From CBDBLK01 sp965243145 (GTDB lineage: Bacteria; Bdellovibrionota; Bacteriovoracia; Bacteriovoracales; Bacteriovoracaceae): a stretch of 64,000 nt of DNA. The stretch spans positions 930,001-994,000 of the forward strand of contig CBDEUB010000002.1 in NCBI GenBank assembly GCA_965243145.1. The letters are read 5' to 3'. This document shows positions 18,624 to 28,468 of the stretch, piece after piece (within the stretch, counting starts at the first letter, position 1; every line of letters starts with the position of its first letter). Both the position numbers and the translations under genes were made by a program. Below the pieces are notes generated by a model. It did not search any database, was not told the DNA's origin, and worked only from the letters and a program-made list of their open reading frames with translations.

Positions 18624-21092
18624 CTAGTTAAAGGGTTGATGGACTTCTCTAATATAGCGCGCCCATTTTTCTTTTTGAAGACTATTGAGAGGCCCAAGAA
18701 ATGCTTGTTTCAATTTGGAGTCAACATCTTCCCGTTGAATCCAAATTTTTGCCGCCTCTTGCAGACTTAAACCCCGCTCTTGAGCAAAGGCCGCCAGTTC
18801 GGAATAAGCTCCGAGAAAAGGCAAATTTCCATAATGGGACAAAAGTTTCCCTATAAAACCGGGGGCCATAATTTCCGTCGATTGAAGGCCATCTCTCAAT
18901 ACTTTTTTCAACGCAAAATCCAAGTCGTTATTGCGAATATTTTTGGCCATATCCTGCACTAGCGCATCTTCCACTTTTTCACGCAAAGGGGAATCCCGCA
19001 AAATATCTATGGCCTTGACAGAAATGTCAACCGAGACAAATCTGGTACTTTCGTCGATCGCCTCCAGTGCACGCACTGCAACCTCGTCTGCAATATCTTC
19101 CGCTTGCAAAATTTCCGACATAACTTCTTGCAGGCCAGGGGAATCGGGGGCGTAACCTTTGAGAAAATTGTCCCTTATCTTCTTCTTTGCTCTCACTTTT
19201 AAGATGAGTTGGAAAAAAGACTTTTCTTTTGCCGCCAAATCCCTGTACCTCGGAGTATCGGAGAGGTTTTGCAAGATAACCATGCGCTCCCGCTCGCCAA
19301 AATGTTGCAGCAGGGGCCAAAGTTCTTCGCCACCAAAAAACCAGTGGTGAATCAAGGCCTGCTTTCTCAATTTGAAATCCTCTCCGGCATCTTTTAACCA
19401 CCGCCACAACACCGCCTCAAAATCCGGATCGGCGTCAAGTTTGGCCTGCTGGATGGCCTGGGTGGAAAAAATGTAGCGCAGTTTGTCCTCCAGCGTTCCA
19501 TGATTTAATCCAGCGGACGCTTGGGCCAATTTGTGTTGATCAATGCTGGCCACCTTCCAAGCGGGAATAATCTCCCCCGGGGACAGGTTCCATTCCGGAG
19601 AAGGTGGCAGAGGCACGACAGGCCTCAAGGGTAGGCCCTGCTGTGCCCTTGAGTATCCATCTGAGATAAATTTATAGCTATTCCAATGTGGTCTGAATCT
19701 GGTCAACCTTTCCGTCTGACTGACCGGAATGTTGGCCCTAATGAAACTTCTGATGTGTGCCTTATTGCTAATTCCATTCTCATAACCTCCCAAATCCCCG
19801 GGCAGGCCCAAGGTATAACCCTTTTCCGCAACACTTCTTCTCACACCCTCAAGCATCATCGGCATGTCGGCGTTTGAAATATTTTGGATTTTATCCACAA
19901 AGGCGACTTTCACCGATGCACCGAGGGCCTCACTTTTGGCCCGGCCCAAAACCACGGTAATATAACCGTCGGAAAATCCCTCTTCATCGGTCAAGGTGAA
20001 GTAGTGATAATTGGGGTCTAGGGATTTAAACGGATAATAATTGGTGGAACAATCGTCGAGTCCGCCGATACAGGCGCGCAGGGGGGATTCCACCAGCGAG
20101 AGATGCCTCACCGTTCGGACTGGTTTGGCATTGGCCACTTGAATATTTTGCACCATCTGTTCTTCGAGTCTCCGCAATTTCCGAGAAAGGTTTTCGCCCA
20201 CCACGGGAAGGCCCGACGGGGAAGAAATGCCCAAATCGGTCAACACTTGATCAAAACCGCCGGCGTGGCCAAGCTCCACGGCGAAGGTATCCCGCTCCCG
20301 CAAAATATTGCGAAAGGCATTCAACCGCTCCAGTCCGTCACGACTTTTTAGGGCCTCGGTAAAAATGACATTGCCAAACCCGATGGTGTGGATGAGATCG
20401 GCGATTGCTTGGGAAATGGGCCAAGTATTTTCTCCCGCCGCTTTTAAGCGCTGCCGCTCTTCCATCAAATATTCATAGAGGGCCTTGGCCCGCTCTTTTA
20501 CAGGATGGTGTTTCTCCGAGGGCCATAGGCGAAAGAGTTTGGGAAAGCGAACATCTAAAAATTGGGGGTAGTCCTCCCCGCCCTTATAACCTAAAACTTT
20601 CTTCCAATAACCGTGATTGGCATCCACTTGAAAGAGATTGCCCCGAATTTGTCCAGCACTGTTGGCCTGGGAGTTTAAAAAGGCGGTGAGTTCTTCGGTC
20701 ACGGGATAGATGGGCCGCCGGATTTGAAGGCGAAAATTGCGAAAAGGTTTTTTTCTCAAGCGGGGATGCCGCTCTAAAAAATCGGCAATCCTGTCCACCA
20801 CGGCACTGTCTATATAGGTGAAGGGGTTGCCGAATCTCATAATGCGGTAGACCCCAAAGGCACTCCTTTGAAAGGGGTCTCTGAGGTTGGGAACCAGGCC
20901 CCGGGTGAAGGCGAGCAGCAAATCATCAAAAGTTTCCATTTCCTGGGCCAAAGCGGTTCCGTCCGCTCTGGCCTGGGCAAAAACCTTGCGCACGGCCTTT
21001 GAACAATGGGCCACCAGGCCTTCCGGTTTTGCCGAGAGGGATAAGGGCAGCAAACCCGCCAACAGAAATGCGTTTAGCAAATATAGACGCAT
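18624..21092 (-). CDS. Large secreted protein, unknown, partner of repeat protein
   Basis: 822 residues, signal peptide MRLYLLNAFLLAGLLPLSLSA. The N-terminal half is mixed alpha/beta, with a conserved-looking segment around ACIGGLDDCSTNYYPFKSLDPN that contains two Cys (possible disulfide). The C-terminal half, from about residue 520, is helical and HEAT-like (repeated LRK/ALE/VLRD helices). No catalytic motif recognised. I recall similar hypothetical proteins from predatory delta-type bacteria, but cannot check. First gene of a two-gene unit with the nine-repeat protein. Confidence 0.8.
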   Translation of the reverse strand: MRLYLLNAFLLAGLLPLSLSAKPEGLVAHCSKAVRKVFAQARADGTALAQEMETFDDLLLAFTRGLVPNLRDPFQRSAFGVYRIMRFGNPFTYIDSAVVDRIADFLERHPRLRKKPFRNFRLQIRRPIYPVTEELTAFLNSQANSAGQIRGNLFQVDANHGYWKKVLGYKGGEDYPQFLDVRFPKLFRLWPSEKHHPVKERAKALYEYLMEERQRLKAAGENTWPISQAIADLIHTIGFGNVIFTEALKSRDGLERLNAFRNILRERDTFAVELGHAGGFDQVLTDLGISSPSGLPVVGENLSRKLRRLEEQMVQNIQVANAKPVRTVRHLSLVESPLRACIGGLDDCSTNYYPFKSLDPNYHYFTLTDEEGFSDGYITVVLGRAKSEALGASVKVAFVDKIQNISNADMPMMLEGVRRSVAEKGYTLGLPGDLGGYENGISNKAHIRSFIRANIPVSQTERLTRFRPHWNSYKFISDGYSRAQQGLPLRPVVPLPPSPEWNLSPGEIIPAWKVASIDQHKLAQASAGLNHGTLEDKLRYIFSTQAIQQAKLDADPDFEAVLWRWLKDAGEDFKLRKQALIHHWFFGGEELWPLLQHFGERERMVILQNLSDTPRYRDLAAKEKSFFQLILKVRAKKKIRDNFLKGYAPDSPGLQEVMSEILQAEDIADEVAVRALEAIDESTRFVSVDISVKAIDILRDSPLREKVEDALVQDMAKNIRNNDLDFALKKVLRDGLQSTEIMAPGFIGKLLSHYGNLPFLGAYSELAAFAQERGLSLQEAAKIWIQREDVDSKLKQAFLGPLNSLQKEKWARYIREVHQPFN

Positions 21093-21248
21093 AAAGTCAT
21101 AACCTCTTTATAAATCGCTAGACACATAGCGCATCTAACCCCTTTTCGGCCATAAAGTCAGGCCACCCGTCCACAACCGTGAAAAAAATACCCGTATGCC
21201 AACAAAAAACTGGCCAGGCCCGCCCGCCTGGGCCACAATGGCGGCCCT

Positions 21249-22001
21249 ATGAACACCAGATTGATCGCCCTAGTGACCTTCACCATATTCTGCGTCCGTC
21301 CAGGAAATGCCACCCTTCTTCTCTTAGACGAACACGGTGAACCCCGCTGCCGCATATCGGGCGGACTGGTTGGCGAGTATTTGTCGGCAGAACAGTTCTC
21401 CCCGTTCGTGGTAACTCAAACAAAAAATTCCATTGACCTGAAAGACTGTGAACGAGAGGACGCCCTCTACGCCGGCATGGTCTTGGCCCCCCAAAAAATC
21501 CAAGTGGCAGGCCCACCACCGGAAGGCCCATTGGCGATTGTTTTAACCATCCCCCTGGGAGCGGCCATTCCCCTTTCCTATTTCCGGCATGTCCACCCGT
21601 TGTTCCTCCCCATGGCCACCTTTCTAGTCACCGCCGCCAATGTTTCCTATTCCTGTTACCTCGGCGAACTCCACTCCGAATACCGGGAAGACGACCGCTG
21701 GACTTCCATGGCGATTCTGGGGTCGCTGTTTGGATTTTATCAAAGTTCCATCCGCTACATAGACGAGAAAACCCTGGGGCCGCGGTTCCGCCGCAATCTC
21801 TTGAGGGATCAAATCATTCAACTCGCCGGTTCCCTGCTGCCCTATTGGGTGTGCAAACGCATCGCTGGCCCCTCTGAAGATGGGCCACAGAATACTGGCC
21901 AAGATCAAGATGCCGATTCAGAGGGCGAGGAAATCAGCGAAACTTTCCTTCTCTACGACGAAGACGGTGTCCAGGGGCCAGACCGGATTCGCAACCACTA
22001 A
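21249..22001 (+). CDS. DALYAG-family secreted/membrane protein 1
   Basis: 250 residues with a signal peptide. The mature N-terminus carries the family core LLLLDEHGEPRCRISG...KDCEREDALYAG, shared with the genes at 25.7 and 27.9 kb. The conserved Cys pair (PRC and DC) probably forms a disulfide. The core is followed by two or three hydrophobic segments and an acidic tail (DQDADSEGEEISE) specific to this member. Function unknown; exported, membrane-anchored placement is inferred. It is followed after 10 bp by a second, divergent member, and then ileS. Confidence 0.75.
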   Translation: MNTRLIALVTFTIFCVRPGNATLLLLDEHGEPRCRISGGLVGEYLSAEQFSPFVVTQTKNSIDLKDCEREDALYAGMVLAPQKIQVAGPPPEGPLAIVLTIPLGAAIPLSYFRHVHPLFLPMATFLVTAANVSYSCYLGELHSEYREDDRWTSMAILGSLFGFYQSSIRYIDEKTLGPRFRRNLLRDQIIQLAGSLLPYWVCKRIAGPSEDGPQNTGQDQDADSEGEEISETFLLYDEDGVQGPDRIRNH

Positions 22002-22011
22002 AAGGATGGCC

Positions 22012-22527
22012 ATGCATCTTTTTAAAATCGGCCTGGGCCTGGTTTTGATGACTTCAGTGGCCTTAGGGAAAAATCCCGACGGGGATCGGGACAGCAACGA
22101 TCTCTACACCCGCATCGTCTTCGCCGACGGGGAAATCGTCCAGGCAGGGACTCCCTCCAAGGCCTTCGGCCTGGTGGTGGCCAGCTTCAATGCCCTCCTC
22201 AATATGAATCCCAGAGTGGGCATGCTCTTGCTTTCGGGGTTCAACGCCGGCAGTGTGTGTTTCATTGCCACTGGGCCTGAACTCCCCGAACTACCCAGTA
22301 CCGAGAATAAGGCCTTGGCCCGGGGTGTGGATTCGGGGGCCAGTTTTGCCCTGTGGAAATACCTGGCGGAACTCGACCAGATGGGCCAGCTCTCCAGAAT
22401 CCAGGCGATCAAGACATTAGGGCGCAATATTTTCAAAGGCCTGGCCGTCCAACTGCCGGTGAGCACCGCCGCCTTTCTCATCTGCCAGCGTTTATTTGGC
22501 CAGGAAACGGCAGGTGGCGGCCAATAG
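22012..22527 (+). CDS. DALYAG-family secreted/membrane protein 2 (divergent)
   Basis: 171 residues from ATG 22012, chosen over ATG 22006 because AAAGG is correctly spaced from it. A signal peptide (LFKIGLGLVLMTSVALG) precedes NPDGDRDSNDLYTRIVFADGEIVQAG, which keeps the DLY-x-(G/R) and E-I-x-x-A-G end of the family core but lacks the FLFDKEGNPRC half. Two hydrophobic segments follow. It is 21 bp upstream of ileS and could be co-transcribed with it. Confidence 0.65.
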   Translation: MHLFKIGLGLVLMTSVALGKNPDGDRDSNDLYTRIVFADGEIVQAGTPSKAFGLVVASFNALLNMNPRVGMLLLSGFNAGSVCFIATGPELPELPSTENKALARGVDSGASFALWKYLAELDQMGQLSRIQAIKTLGRNIFKGLAVQLPVSTAAFLICQRLFGQETAGGGQ

Positions 22528-22548
22528 CTTTTTTGCTAGAGTGGGGTT

Positions 22549-25500
22549 ATGCCAACTCTAGCGGAATCCAGGCCCTCCGACTCTTTCAACTTTGTCCAGG
22601 CCGAGCACCAGGTGCTGCAATTTTGGCGGGAAGAACGCATTTTTGAGCGATCCCTGGAGCAGACCAGAGACAAGGCCCCCTATATCTTCTACGATGGCCC
22701 CCCTTTCGCCACGGGCCTGCCCCACCATGGCCATGTAGTGGCGGGCACACTCAAAGACATCGTTCCCCGCTATTGGACGATGAAAGGCCGCTACATTCAA
22801 AGGCGCTTTGGTTGGGACTGCCATGGCCTGCCCATCGAGCACGAAATCGACAAGAAACTGGGCCTTTCGGCCCACGAAGCGGCCAAAAAAATGGGGGTGG
22901 CGGCCTACAATGCCGAATGTCGCTCCATCGTCCACCGCTATGTCGCCGAGTGGAGAAAAACCACCGAGCGCCTGGGCCGCTGGGTGGACTTCGACAACGA
23001 CTACAAAACCATGGACACCCCCTTTATGGAATCGGTGTGGTGGGTTTTCAAACAATTGTGGGACAAAAAACTGATCTACCGGGGAACCCGAGTGGTGCCC
23101 TTCTCCACCGCCCTGGGCACTGTGCTCTCCAATTTTGAGGCGGGACTCAACTACCGCCAAGTGCAAGACCCCGCCATCACCGTGCTGTTCAAACTGCGGG
23201 ACGAAGAGGCCTATATGGCCGCCTGGACGACCACCCCCTGGACGCTGCCCTCCAACCTCGGTCTGTGCGTCGGCGGCGGCATCGACTATGTTCTGATTCG
23301 AGACGGAGAACGCAATATCTATCTCGCCGAGACGGCGCTGGAACGCTACGCCGGCAAAAACGCCAAAGGGAATCCCACCATCTTAAAGCGCTGCCGGGGA
23401 AGCGACCTGACTGGCCGGCGCTACCACCCCCTCTTTCCCTATTTTGCCGAATGTGAGGCGGCGGGGGCCTTTTGCGTCTTTGCCGACAACTATGTCAGCA
23501 CGGAAACCGGCACCGGCATCGTGCACTTGGCCCCGGCCTTCGGAGAAGACGACCACCGCATTTTCAAACGCGCCCAACTGGACATGGACTATCCCTGCCC
23601 CATCGATACCGCCGGAAAATTCACTGCCGAGACCGATGGCCTGCAAGGCCTCTTCGTCAAAGACGCCGACAAAAACATCATCCAGCAACTCAAAGAGGGC
23701 GGGCAACTCTACCGCCGCGACAGTATTTTGCACAACTACCCCTATTGTTACCGCTCGGATACCCCCCTGATCTACCGCATGATCCCCTCTTGGTACCTCA
23801 GTGTGGAATCCATCAAGGAGCAACTTTTGCGCAACAACGCCCAAATCAACTGGGTGCCCGAACATATCAAAGACGGCCGCTTTGGCAACTGGCTCGCCGA
23901 GGCCAAAGACTGGTCGATTTCGCGCAACCGGGTGTGGGGTACACCCTTGCCGGTGTGGCACAACCAGGAGACTGGCGAATATATGTGCATCGGCTCCATT
24001 GCCGAACTTAAAACATACACCGGCGTGGAAGTGGACGACCTCCACCGCGAGACGGTGGACGGGTTGGAATTTCAAATCGACGGGAAGGAGGGAACTTTCA
24101 AGCGAATCAGCGAAGTGCTGGACTGTTGGTTTGAATCCGGCTCCATGCCCTACGCCCAACTGCACTACCCCTTTGAAAACCGCTCACTCTTTGAACGGGG
24201 TTTCCCCGCCGAATTTATCGCTGAAGGCCTGGATCAAACCCGCGGCTGGTTTTACACCCTCACCGTTTTGGCCACTGCCCTGTTCGACAAACCCGCCTTT
24301 AAAAATGTGGTGGTCAACGGCATCGTGATGGCCAAAGACGGCAAAAAAATGTCCAAGCGCCTGCAAAACTACACCCCCCCCATGCAACTGATGGAGGCCC
24401 ACGGAGCGGATGCCGTCCGGCTCTACTTAATCAACTCAGGCCTAGTCCGCGCCGAAGAAATGCACTTTTCCGACGAGGGAGTCAAAGACCTGGTTCGCCG
24501 GGCCTTATTGCCCTGGTACAACGCCTTTAAATTTTTCTCCACCTACGCCCGATTGGACGACTGGAAGTGGGATCAAAGCGATCCGGATTCCCCCAATATC
24601 ACCGACAACTGGATCATCTCGCGCCTGCAAACCCTCAAGCAAAACATATCCCGCGAAATGGAAGGTTACCGCCTCTACACCGTGGTTCCGGCACTCCTGG
24701 ATTTTATTGAGGAACTAACCAACTGGTACATCCGCCTCAACCGCACCCGTTTTTGGGCCGAGGGGGAAGATGCCAGCAAACGGGCGGCCTACAACACCCT
24801 CTACACCTGCCTCAAGGAGGCCAGCACGGCGATGGCCCCCTTTGCCCCCTTTTTGAGCGAGCACCTCTACCGCCAGTTGCTCGGTTTCCACCCCCGCGCT
24901 GGCGAAATTCCGGTTTCTGTCCACTTGTGCCCCTACCCCCAGGCCAACTCCGCCTATGCCAACCCGCTGCTGGAGCGGGCAATGGATCGCATGCAACAAG
25001 TGATTTTGCTGGGAAGGCAAAAGCGCACGCAAAAAAAGATCAAAGTCAAAACCCCCCTCGCCTCTCTCACCTGCATCCACCGCGAGCGGGAACTTTTAAA
25101 TGAACTCAAAAAGCTGGAAACTTATTTGAAAAGCGAACTCAATGTCAAAAAAATCGAATACAGCACCGAGGAGGAAAACTATATCGACTTGTACGCCAGG
25201 CCCAATCTTCCGGTGCTGGGCAAACGGCTGGGCAAAAATTTAAAGCAATTTCTTCCCTTGATCAAAAATTTGGGTAGCGAAGAATTGCGGGAGTTTGAAC
25301 AGAGCGGAAAAATAGAATTGAATGGCGAGCACTTTGGCCAAGGCGACCTCTTGGTTTTTAGAGAGGCCAGGCCAAAGGCCAACGCTGATAACATTGAAGT
25401 GATCTCCAATCGCTATATCTCCATCGCCCTGGACTGCCACCTGACTCCCCAACTCAAGCGCGAGGGCCTGGCGCGGGAAGTGGTGGCCCACATCCAACGC

Positions 25501-25719
25501 GCACGCAAAGAAGAAAATTTGCGGGTGGAAGACCGCATCCGCGTCTGCTACGCTTGCGCCGGCGATTTACAAGTGGCCATCGAGGCCCACCGGGACACCA
25601 TCGCCCGCGAGACACTGAGTGTGGAACTTGCCCAGGGCAAAGAAGCCGAGGGCACTCATCCCCACCAGTGCCAAATTGACGGGGAGAAGTTGGGGTTTAC
25701 CGTGGAAAAGGTGTCCTAG
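22549..25719 (+). CDS. ileS: Isoleucyl-tRNA synthetase (IleS2-like)
   Basis: 1056 residues. It charges tRNA-Ile with isoleucine in the cytoplasm. The class I signature HHGH occurs in GLPHHGHVVAG and KMSKR in GKKMSKRLQNY; the editing domain begins near AAWTTTPWTLPSN and the anticodon-binding domain lies in the C-terminal third. The length, the DCHGLPIEHEIDKK region and the KMSKRLxNY form fit the eukaryote-like IleS2 clade rather than E. coli-type IleS1, and there is no C-terminal zinc ribbon. IleS2 enzymes are known for reduced mupirocin sensitivity; that is family knowledge, not shown here. Confidence 0.97.
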   Translation: MPTLAESRPSDSFNFVQAEHQVLQFWREERIFERSLEQTRDKAPYIFYDGPPFATGLPHHGHVVAGTLKDIVPRYWTMKGRYIQRRFGWDCHGLPIEHEIDKKLGLSAHEAAKKMGVAAYNAECRSIVHRYVAEWRKTTERLGRWVDFDNDYKTMDTPFMESVWWVFKQLWDKKLIYRGTRVVPFSTALGTVLSNFEAGLNYRQVQDPAITVLFKLRDEEAYMAAWTTTPWTLPSNLGLCVGGGIDYVLIRDGERNIYLAETALERYAGKNAKGNPTILKRCRGSDLTGRRYHPLFPYFAECEAAGAFCVFADNYVSTETGTGIVHLAPAFGEDDHRIFKRAQLDMDYPCPIDTAGKFTAETDGLQGLFVKDADKNIIQQLKEGGQLYRRDSILHNYPYCYRSDTPLIYRMIPSWYLSVESIKEQLLRNNAQINWVPEHIKDGRFGNWLAEAKDWSISRNRVWGTPLPVWHNQETGEYMCIGSIAELKTYTGVEVDDLHRETVDGLEFQIDGKEGTFKRISEVLDCWFESGSMPYAQLHYPFENRSLFERGFPAEFIAEGLDQTRGWFYTLTVLATALFDKPAFKNVVVNGIVMAKDGKKMSKRLQNYTPPMQLMEAHGADAVRLYLINSGLVRAEEMHFSDEGVKDLVRRALLPWYNAFKFFSTYARLDDWKWDQSDPDSPNITDNWIISRLQTLKQNISREMEGYRLYTVVPALLDFIEELTNWYIRLNRTRFWAEGEDASKRAAYNTLYTCLKEASTAMAPFAPFLSEHLYRQLLGFHPRAGEIPVSVHLCPYPQANSAYANPLLERAMDRMQQVILLGRQKRTQKKIKVKTPLASLTCIHRERELLNELKKLETYLKSELNVKKIEYSTEEENYIDLYARPNLPVLGKRLGKNLKQFLPLIKNLGSEELREFEQSGKIELNGEHFGQGDLLVFREARPKANADNIEVISNRYISIALDCHLTPQLKREGLAREVVAHIQRARKEENLRVEDRIRVCYACAGDLQVAIEAHRDTIARETLSVELAQGKEAEGTHPHQCQIDGEKLGFTVEKVS

Positions 25720-25730
25720 GGGCAATGGCC

Positions 25731-26318
25731 TCAGTTGGAAGCATTTTTATGGCAATAATGGTGCACTCCAAGTACAGGCATAGCACCAACAATCTGAAGT
25801 AAAAAACTCTTGATGGGAACGAAATGTTGAAAGCTCAACGATACAGCGACACCCCATGCGACTCCTCCCCAAAACCTTACCCAAGTACCTTCTCCAAAAT
25901 ATTTGTTGTTCAACTGGCCGACCGGACAGGCACCCCACAGGCCAACCAGGTAAACCCCAGTGGCCATCAAGGCATTTCTTGAAATGCCGGAAATTGGATT
26001 GATGGCCGCCGCGGCCCTAATTTCCTCCGGGTTCAATTCCACGCCGGCGTAGAGGGCATCATTCTCGTCGCACTCCTTCAAGTCGGCCAACTCCCGCGCA
26101 AACGGCCGGATGTCCTCTGGGGCGTTTTTGACAAACTCAGCGAGGCGCTCTGAGAGCAAATAGTCGTCGTGCTCACCCGTGCCCGCAATTTGGCAACGAG
26201 GGTTTCCCTCCTTATCGAAGAGAAAGATCGGCACTTGGGCCACGGATGCGTTGGCCTGGGCGGAAAAGAAAAGGGCCAAGCAGGCCGAAAAGGTAAAAAA
26301 GTTTTTCATAAAACGCAT
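25731..26318 (-). CDS. DALYAG-family secreted/membrane protein 3
   Basis: 195 residues, start ATG 26318 set by AAGGAG. Signal peptide to about residue 27, then the complete family core (VAQVPIFLFDKEGNPRC...YLLSERL...LKECDENDALYAG). The C-terminal half is hydrophobic with at least two membrane segments. The first half is almost identical at DNA level to the member at 27.9 kb, whereas the C-terminal halves differ. Convergent with ileS. Confidence 0.75.
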   Translation of the reverse strand: MRFMKNFFTFSACLALFFSAQANASVAQVPIFLFDKEGNPRCQIAGTGEHDDYLLSERLAEFVKNAPEDIRPFARELADLKECDENDALYAGVELNPEEIRAAAAINPISGISRNALMATGVYLVGLWGACPVGQLNNKYFGEGTWVRFWGGVAWGVAVSLSFQHFVPIKSFLLQIVGAMPVLGVHHYCHKNASN

Positions 26319-26586
26319 AAAATCTCCTTGGGTGACTTGGGTTAAAAGTTGCCTTTGCCCAAGCAATATCCCCGCTTTCTCTCAACATTGCAAGGCCTGT
26401 CTCATTGGCCCGTGCAATTTTCTCACAACACATCGGGCAAAGACCACTAGACCTTATGGGCCAACTTGTGGCCACTTTCCAGTTTGGCCAAAATCTTTTG
26501 TTCTGGCCCCCGCCTGGAGCAATAGTCTTCCCCATCGACAATGGAATCGGTGACAAAAGGGTTTTTGGGGTTGGCCATTGACTGCT

Positions 26587-26640
26587 ATCTTACTCAATTT
26601 TGATTAGGAAATGCAAATCTTACTCAAAACTGAGTAAGAT
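26587..26640 (+). promoter_or_regulatory. Triple ATCTTACTCA repeat upstream of DUF4143 gene
   Basis: ATCTTACTCA occurs at 26587-26596 and 26617-26626, and inverted (TGAGTAAGAT) at 26631-26640, the last two forming a perfect 10-bp dyad with an AAAC loop. It looks like an operator array for the ATPase gene that begins 60 bp downstream. Confidence 0.5.
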
Positions 26641-26669
26641 CGGGCCACGAGAGGCGGAATTTCTTGCAA

Positions 26670-26690
26670 TTTTGCGTTCTGAACGCAAAA
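26670..26690 (+). promoter_or_regulatory. Dyad symmetry just before DUF4143 start
   Basis: TTTTGCGTTC and GAACGCAAAA form a perfect 10-bp inverted repeat around a single T, ending 10 bp before the start codon. It could be an operator or a 5' mRNA hairpin that masks translation; no clear Shine-Dalgarno is seen between it and the ATG. Confidence 0.45.
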
Positions 26691-26699
26691 ATACAAGAA

Positions 26700-27905
26700 A
26701 TGTCCCTTTTAGAGCGAATGGCCTACCAGAAGAAGGCCTGGCACATTTTGAAGTCACGCCCCATTTTGGCCATCCTGGGGCCTCGCCAGTGTGGAAAAAC
26801 CACTCTGGCCAGGGAATTTCTGGGCCAAGGCCTGGTACTCCTGGACTTGGAACGCCCTTCGGACTTTGCCAAATTGGCCGCGGAACCGGAACTCTACCTC
26901 AAAGAGGCGCGCACTTCTCCAACACCTCTAGTCATTGACGAGGCCCAACGCATGCCAGAACTCTTCCCCATCCTTCGGGCCGAGGCCGACGACAGGAAAA
27001 AAAAGGGGCAGTTTATCATCCTGGGAAGCAGCAGTTGGAATTTGATAAAATCTTTGAGCGAATCCCTGGCCGGAAGGGTGGGATTCCTCGACCTCTCCCC
27101 CTTGTGCCTGTTTGAACTCCATTCCCAAACCTCGCTTTGGGAGCATTGGATCAAGGGTGGTTTTCCCGATGCCCTGCTACAGGGCCAATCCGAAACACTC
27201 AATTTTGATTGGCACGAAGACTACACCAGGGCCTTGATCGAGAGAGACCTTCCGGCGATGGGAATTGATATTTCCCCCCTTCAGTTCCGCACTCTATGGG
27301 CCATGTGCACCCACTTTCACGGCGAAATTCTCAACATGAACACGATGGCCAATTCCCTGGATATTTCGGCCCATACAGTGAAGCGCTACTTGGACATTTT
27401 AGAACACACCTACATGCTGAGAAGACTGATGCCGTTGAGGGAAAATCTCAAAAAGAGATTGATCAAATCTCCCAAATTGTACATTCGGGACTCGGGCAGC
27501 TTTCACTACTTTCACAAAATCTTGTCTCGCCAGGATTTAATGGTTCATCCAAGTTTGGGAAAAAGTTTTGAAGGTTATGTGGTTGAACTCATTTTGCAGA
27601 TAAACGCCCTACACACCCCCGAATACCACCCGTCGTTTTTTCGCACTTCCGATGGGATTGAAGTCGACTTGGTATTAAAAAAGGGAAGGAGGGCCATACC
27701 CATCGAAATTAAAGCGACGGTGTCCCCCACTTTAAAAATGGCGAAATCCCTGCAAAAAATGATCGCCATCATGGGCCTAAAACGAGGGTACCTGATTCAC
27801 CTGGGGGACGAGAGTTTTCCCCTCAGTCGGCACATCCGGGCGGTGAGTATTCACCACTGGAGAAAAGAAGGCCTGGCACCGTTCTGGGGAAGTCAATCGA
27901 CTTAA
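26700..27905 (+). CDS. AAA ATPase with DUF4143 domain
   Basis: 401 residues. The N-terminal AAA_14 domain has Walker A LGPRQCGKTTLA (about residues 26-36), Walker B LVIDEAQR and sensor ILGSSS. The C-terminal DUF4143 domain holds a winged-helix (NTMANSLDISAHTVKRYLDILE) followed by the PD-(D/E)xK-like core GIEVDLVLKKGRRAIPIEIKAT. Members of this family are common, often mobile, and their biochemistry is unclear; DNA binding with a nuclease-like fold is inferred. It sits between two paralogous DALYAG genes and carries repeat-rich upstream DNA, which fits insertion between them. It overlaps the stop of the next gene on the other strand by 4 bp. Confidence 0.9.
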   Translation: MSLLERMAYQKKAWHILKSRPILAILGPRQCGKTTLAREFLGQGLVLLDLERPSDFAKLAAEPELYLKEARTSPTPLVIDEAQRMPELFPILRAEADDRKKKGQFIILGSSSWNLIKSLSESLAGRVGFLDLSPLCLFELHSQTSLWEHWIKGGFPDALLQGQSETLNFDWHEDYTRALIERDLPAMGIDISPLQFRTLWAMCTHFHGEILNMNTMANSLDISAHTVKRYLDILEHTYMLRRLMPLRENLKKRLIKSPKLYIRDSGSFHYFHKILSRQDLMVHPSLGKSFEGYVVELILQINALHTPEYHPSFFRTSDGIEVDLVLKKGRRAIPIEIKATVSPTLKMAKSLQKMIAIMGLKRGYLIHLGDESFPLSRHIRAVSIHHWRKEGLAPFWGSQST

Positions 27906-28468
27906 TAAAACATCGTTTTCCCATCGTGACAATCCAAATAGAAAACTGCGATGGCCAAACTGCCGACGAAGTTGACAACCATAGGTATTGGATGAAAATA
28001 CTGAGCAGCTTTAAATGTGGCCAAATTGTATGCCATTGCTCCTACGAGCCTCCCCAAAAATGCTTCTCCAATGTACTTTTTGCCCCAAGAACCAAATTGG
28101 CAGGCACTCAACAGAGAAACCACATAAACCCCACCGGCCATAAGGGCCTTGGTTGAAGGAACTAACTCTGCGGCCCTGATTTCTTCCGGGTTCAATTCCA
28201 CGCCGGCGTAGAGGGCGTCGTTCTCGTCGCACTCCCTCAAGTCGGCCAATTCCTGCGCCATCGGCCGGATGTCCTCGGGGGCGTTTTTGACAAATTCAGC
28301 GAGGCGTTCGGAGAGCAAATAGTCGTCGTGCTCACCCGTGCCCGCAATATGGCAGCGGGGGTTTCCCTCCTTATCGAAAAGAAAGACGGGCGCTTGGGCC
28401 ACGGATGCGTTGGCACTGTTCAGGCCACACAGGCCCGCAAAAAGAAGAGATAAGGTCAAAGGTCGCAT
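27902..28468 (-). CDS. DALYAG-family secreted/membrane protein 4
   Basis: 188 residues, GGAGG nine bases before ATG 28468. Signal peptide, then the family core (VAQAPVFLFDKEGNPRC...LRECDENDALYAG) nearly identical to member 3, then two hydrophobic segments of unrelated sequence. The conserved Cys pair suggests a disulfide-bonded periplasmic hairpin attached to a variable membrane part. Confidence 0.75.
   Translation of the reverse strand: MRPLTLSLLFAGLCGLNSANASVAQAPVFLFDKEGNPRCHIAGTGEHDDYLLSERLAEFVKNAPEDIRPMAQELADLRECDENDALYAGVELNPEEIRAAELVPSTKALMAGGVYVVSLLSACQFGSWGKKYIGEAFLGRLVGAMAYNLATFKAAQYFHPIPMVVNFVGSLAIAVFYLDCHDGKTMFY

Noticed and set aside
22549..25719. Altered HIGH motif giving IleS2 hyper-resistance
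   Set aside because: The motif is HHGH, which fits the canonical HxGH form.
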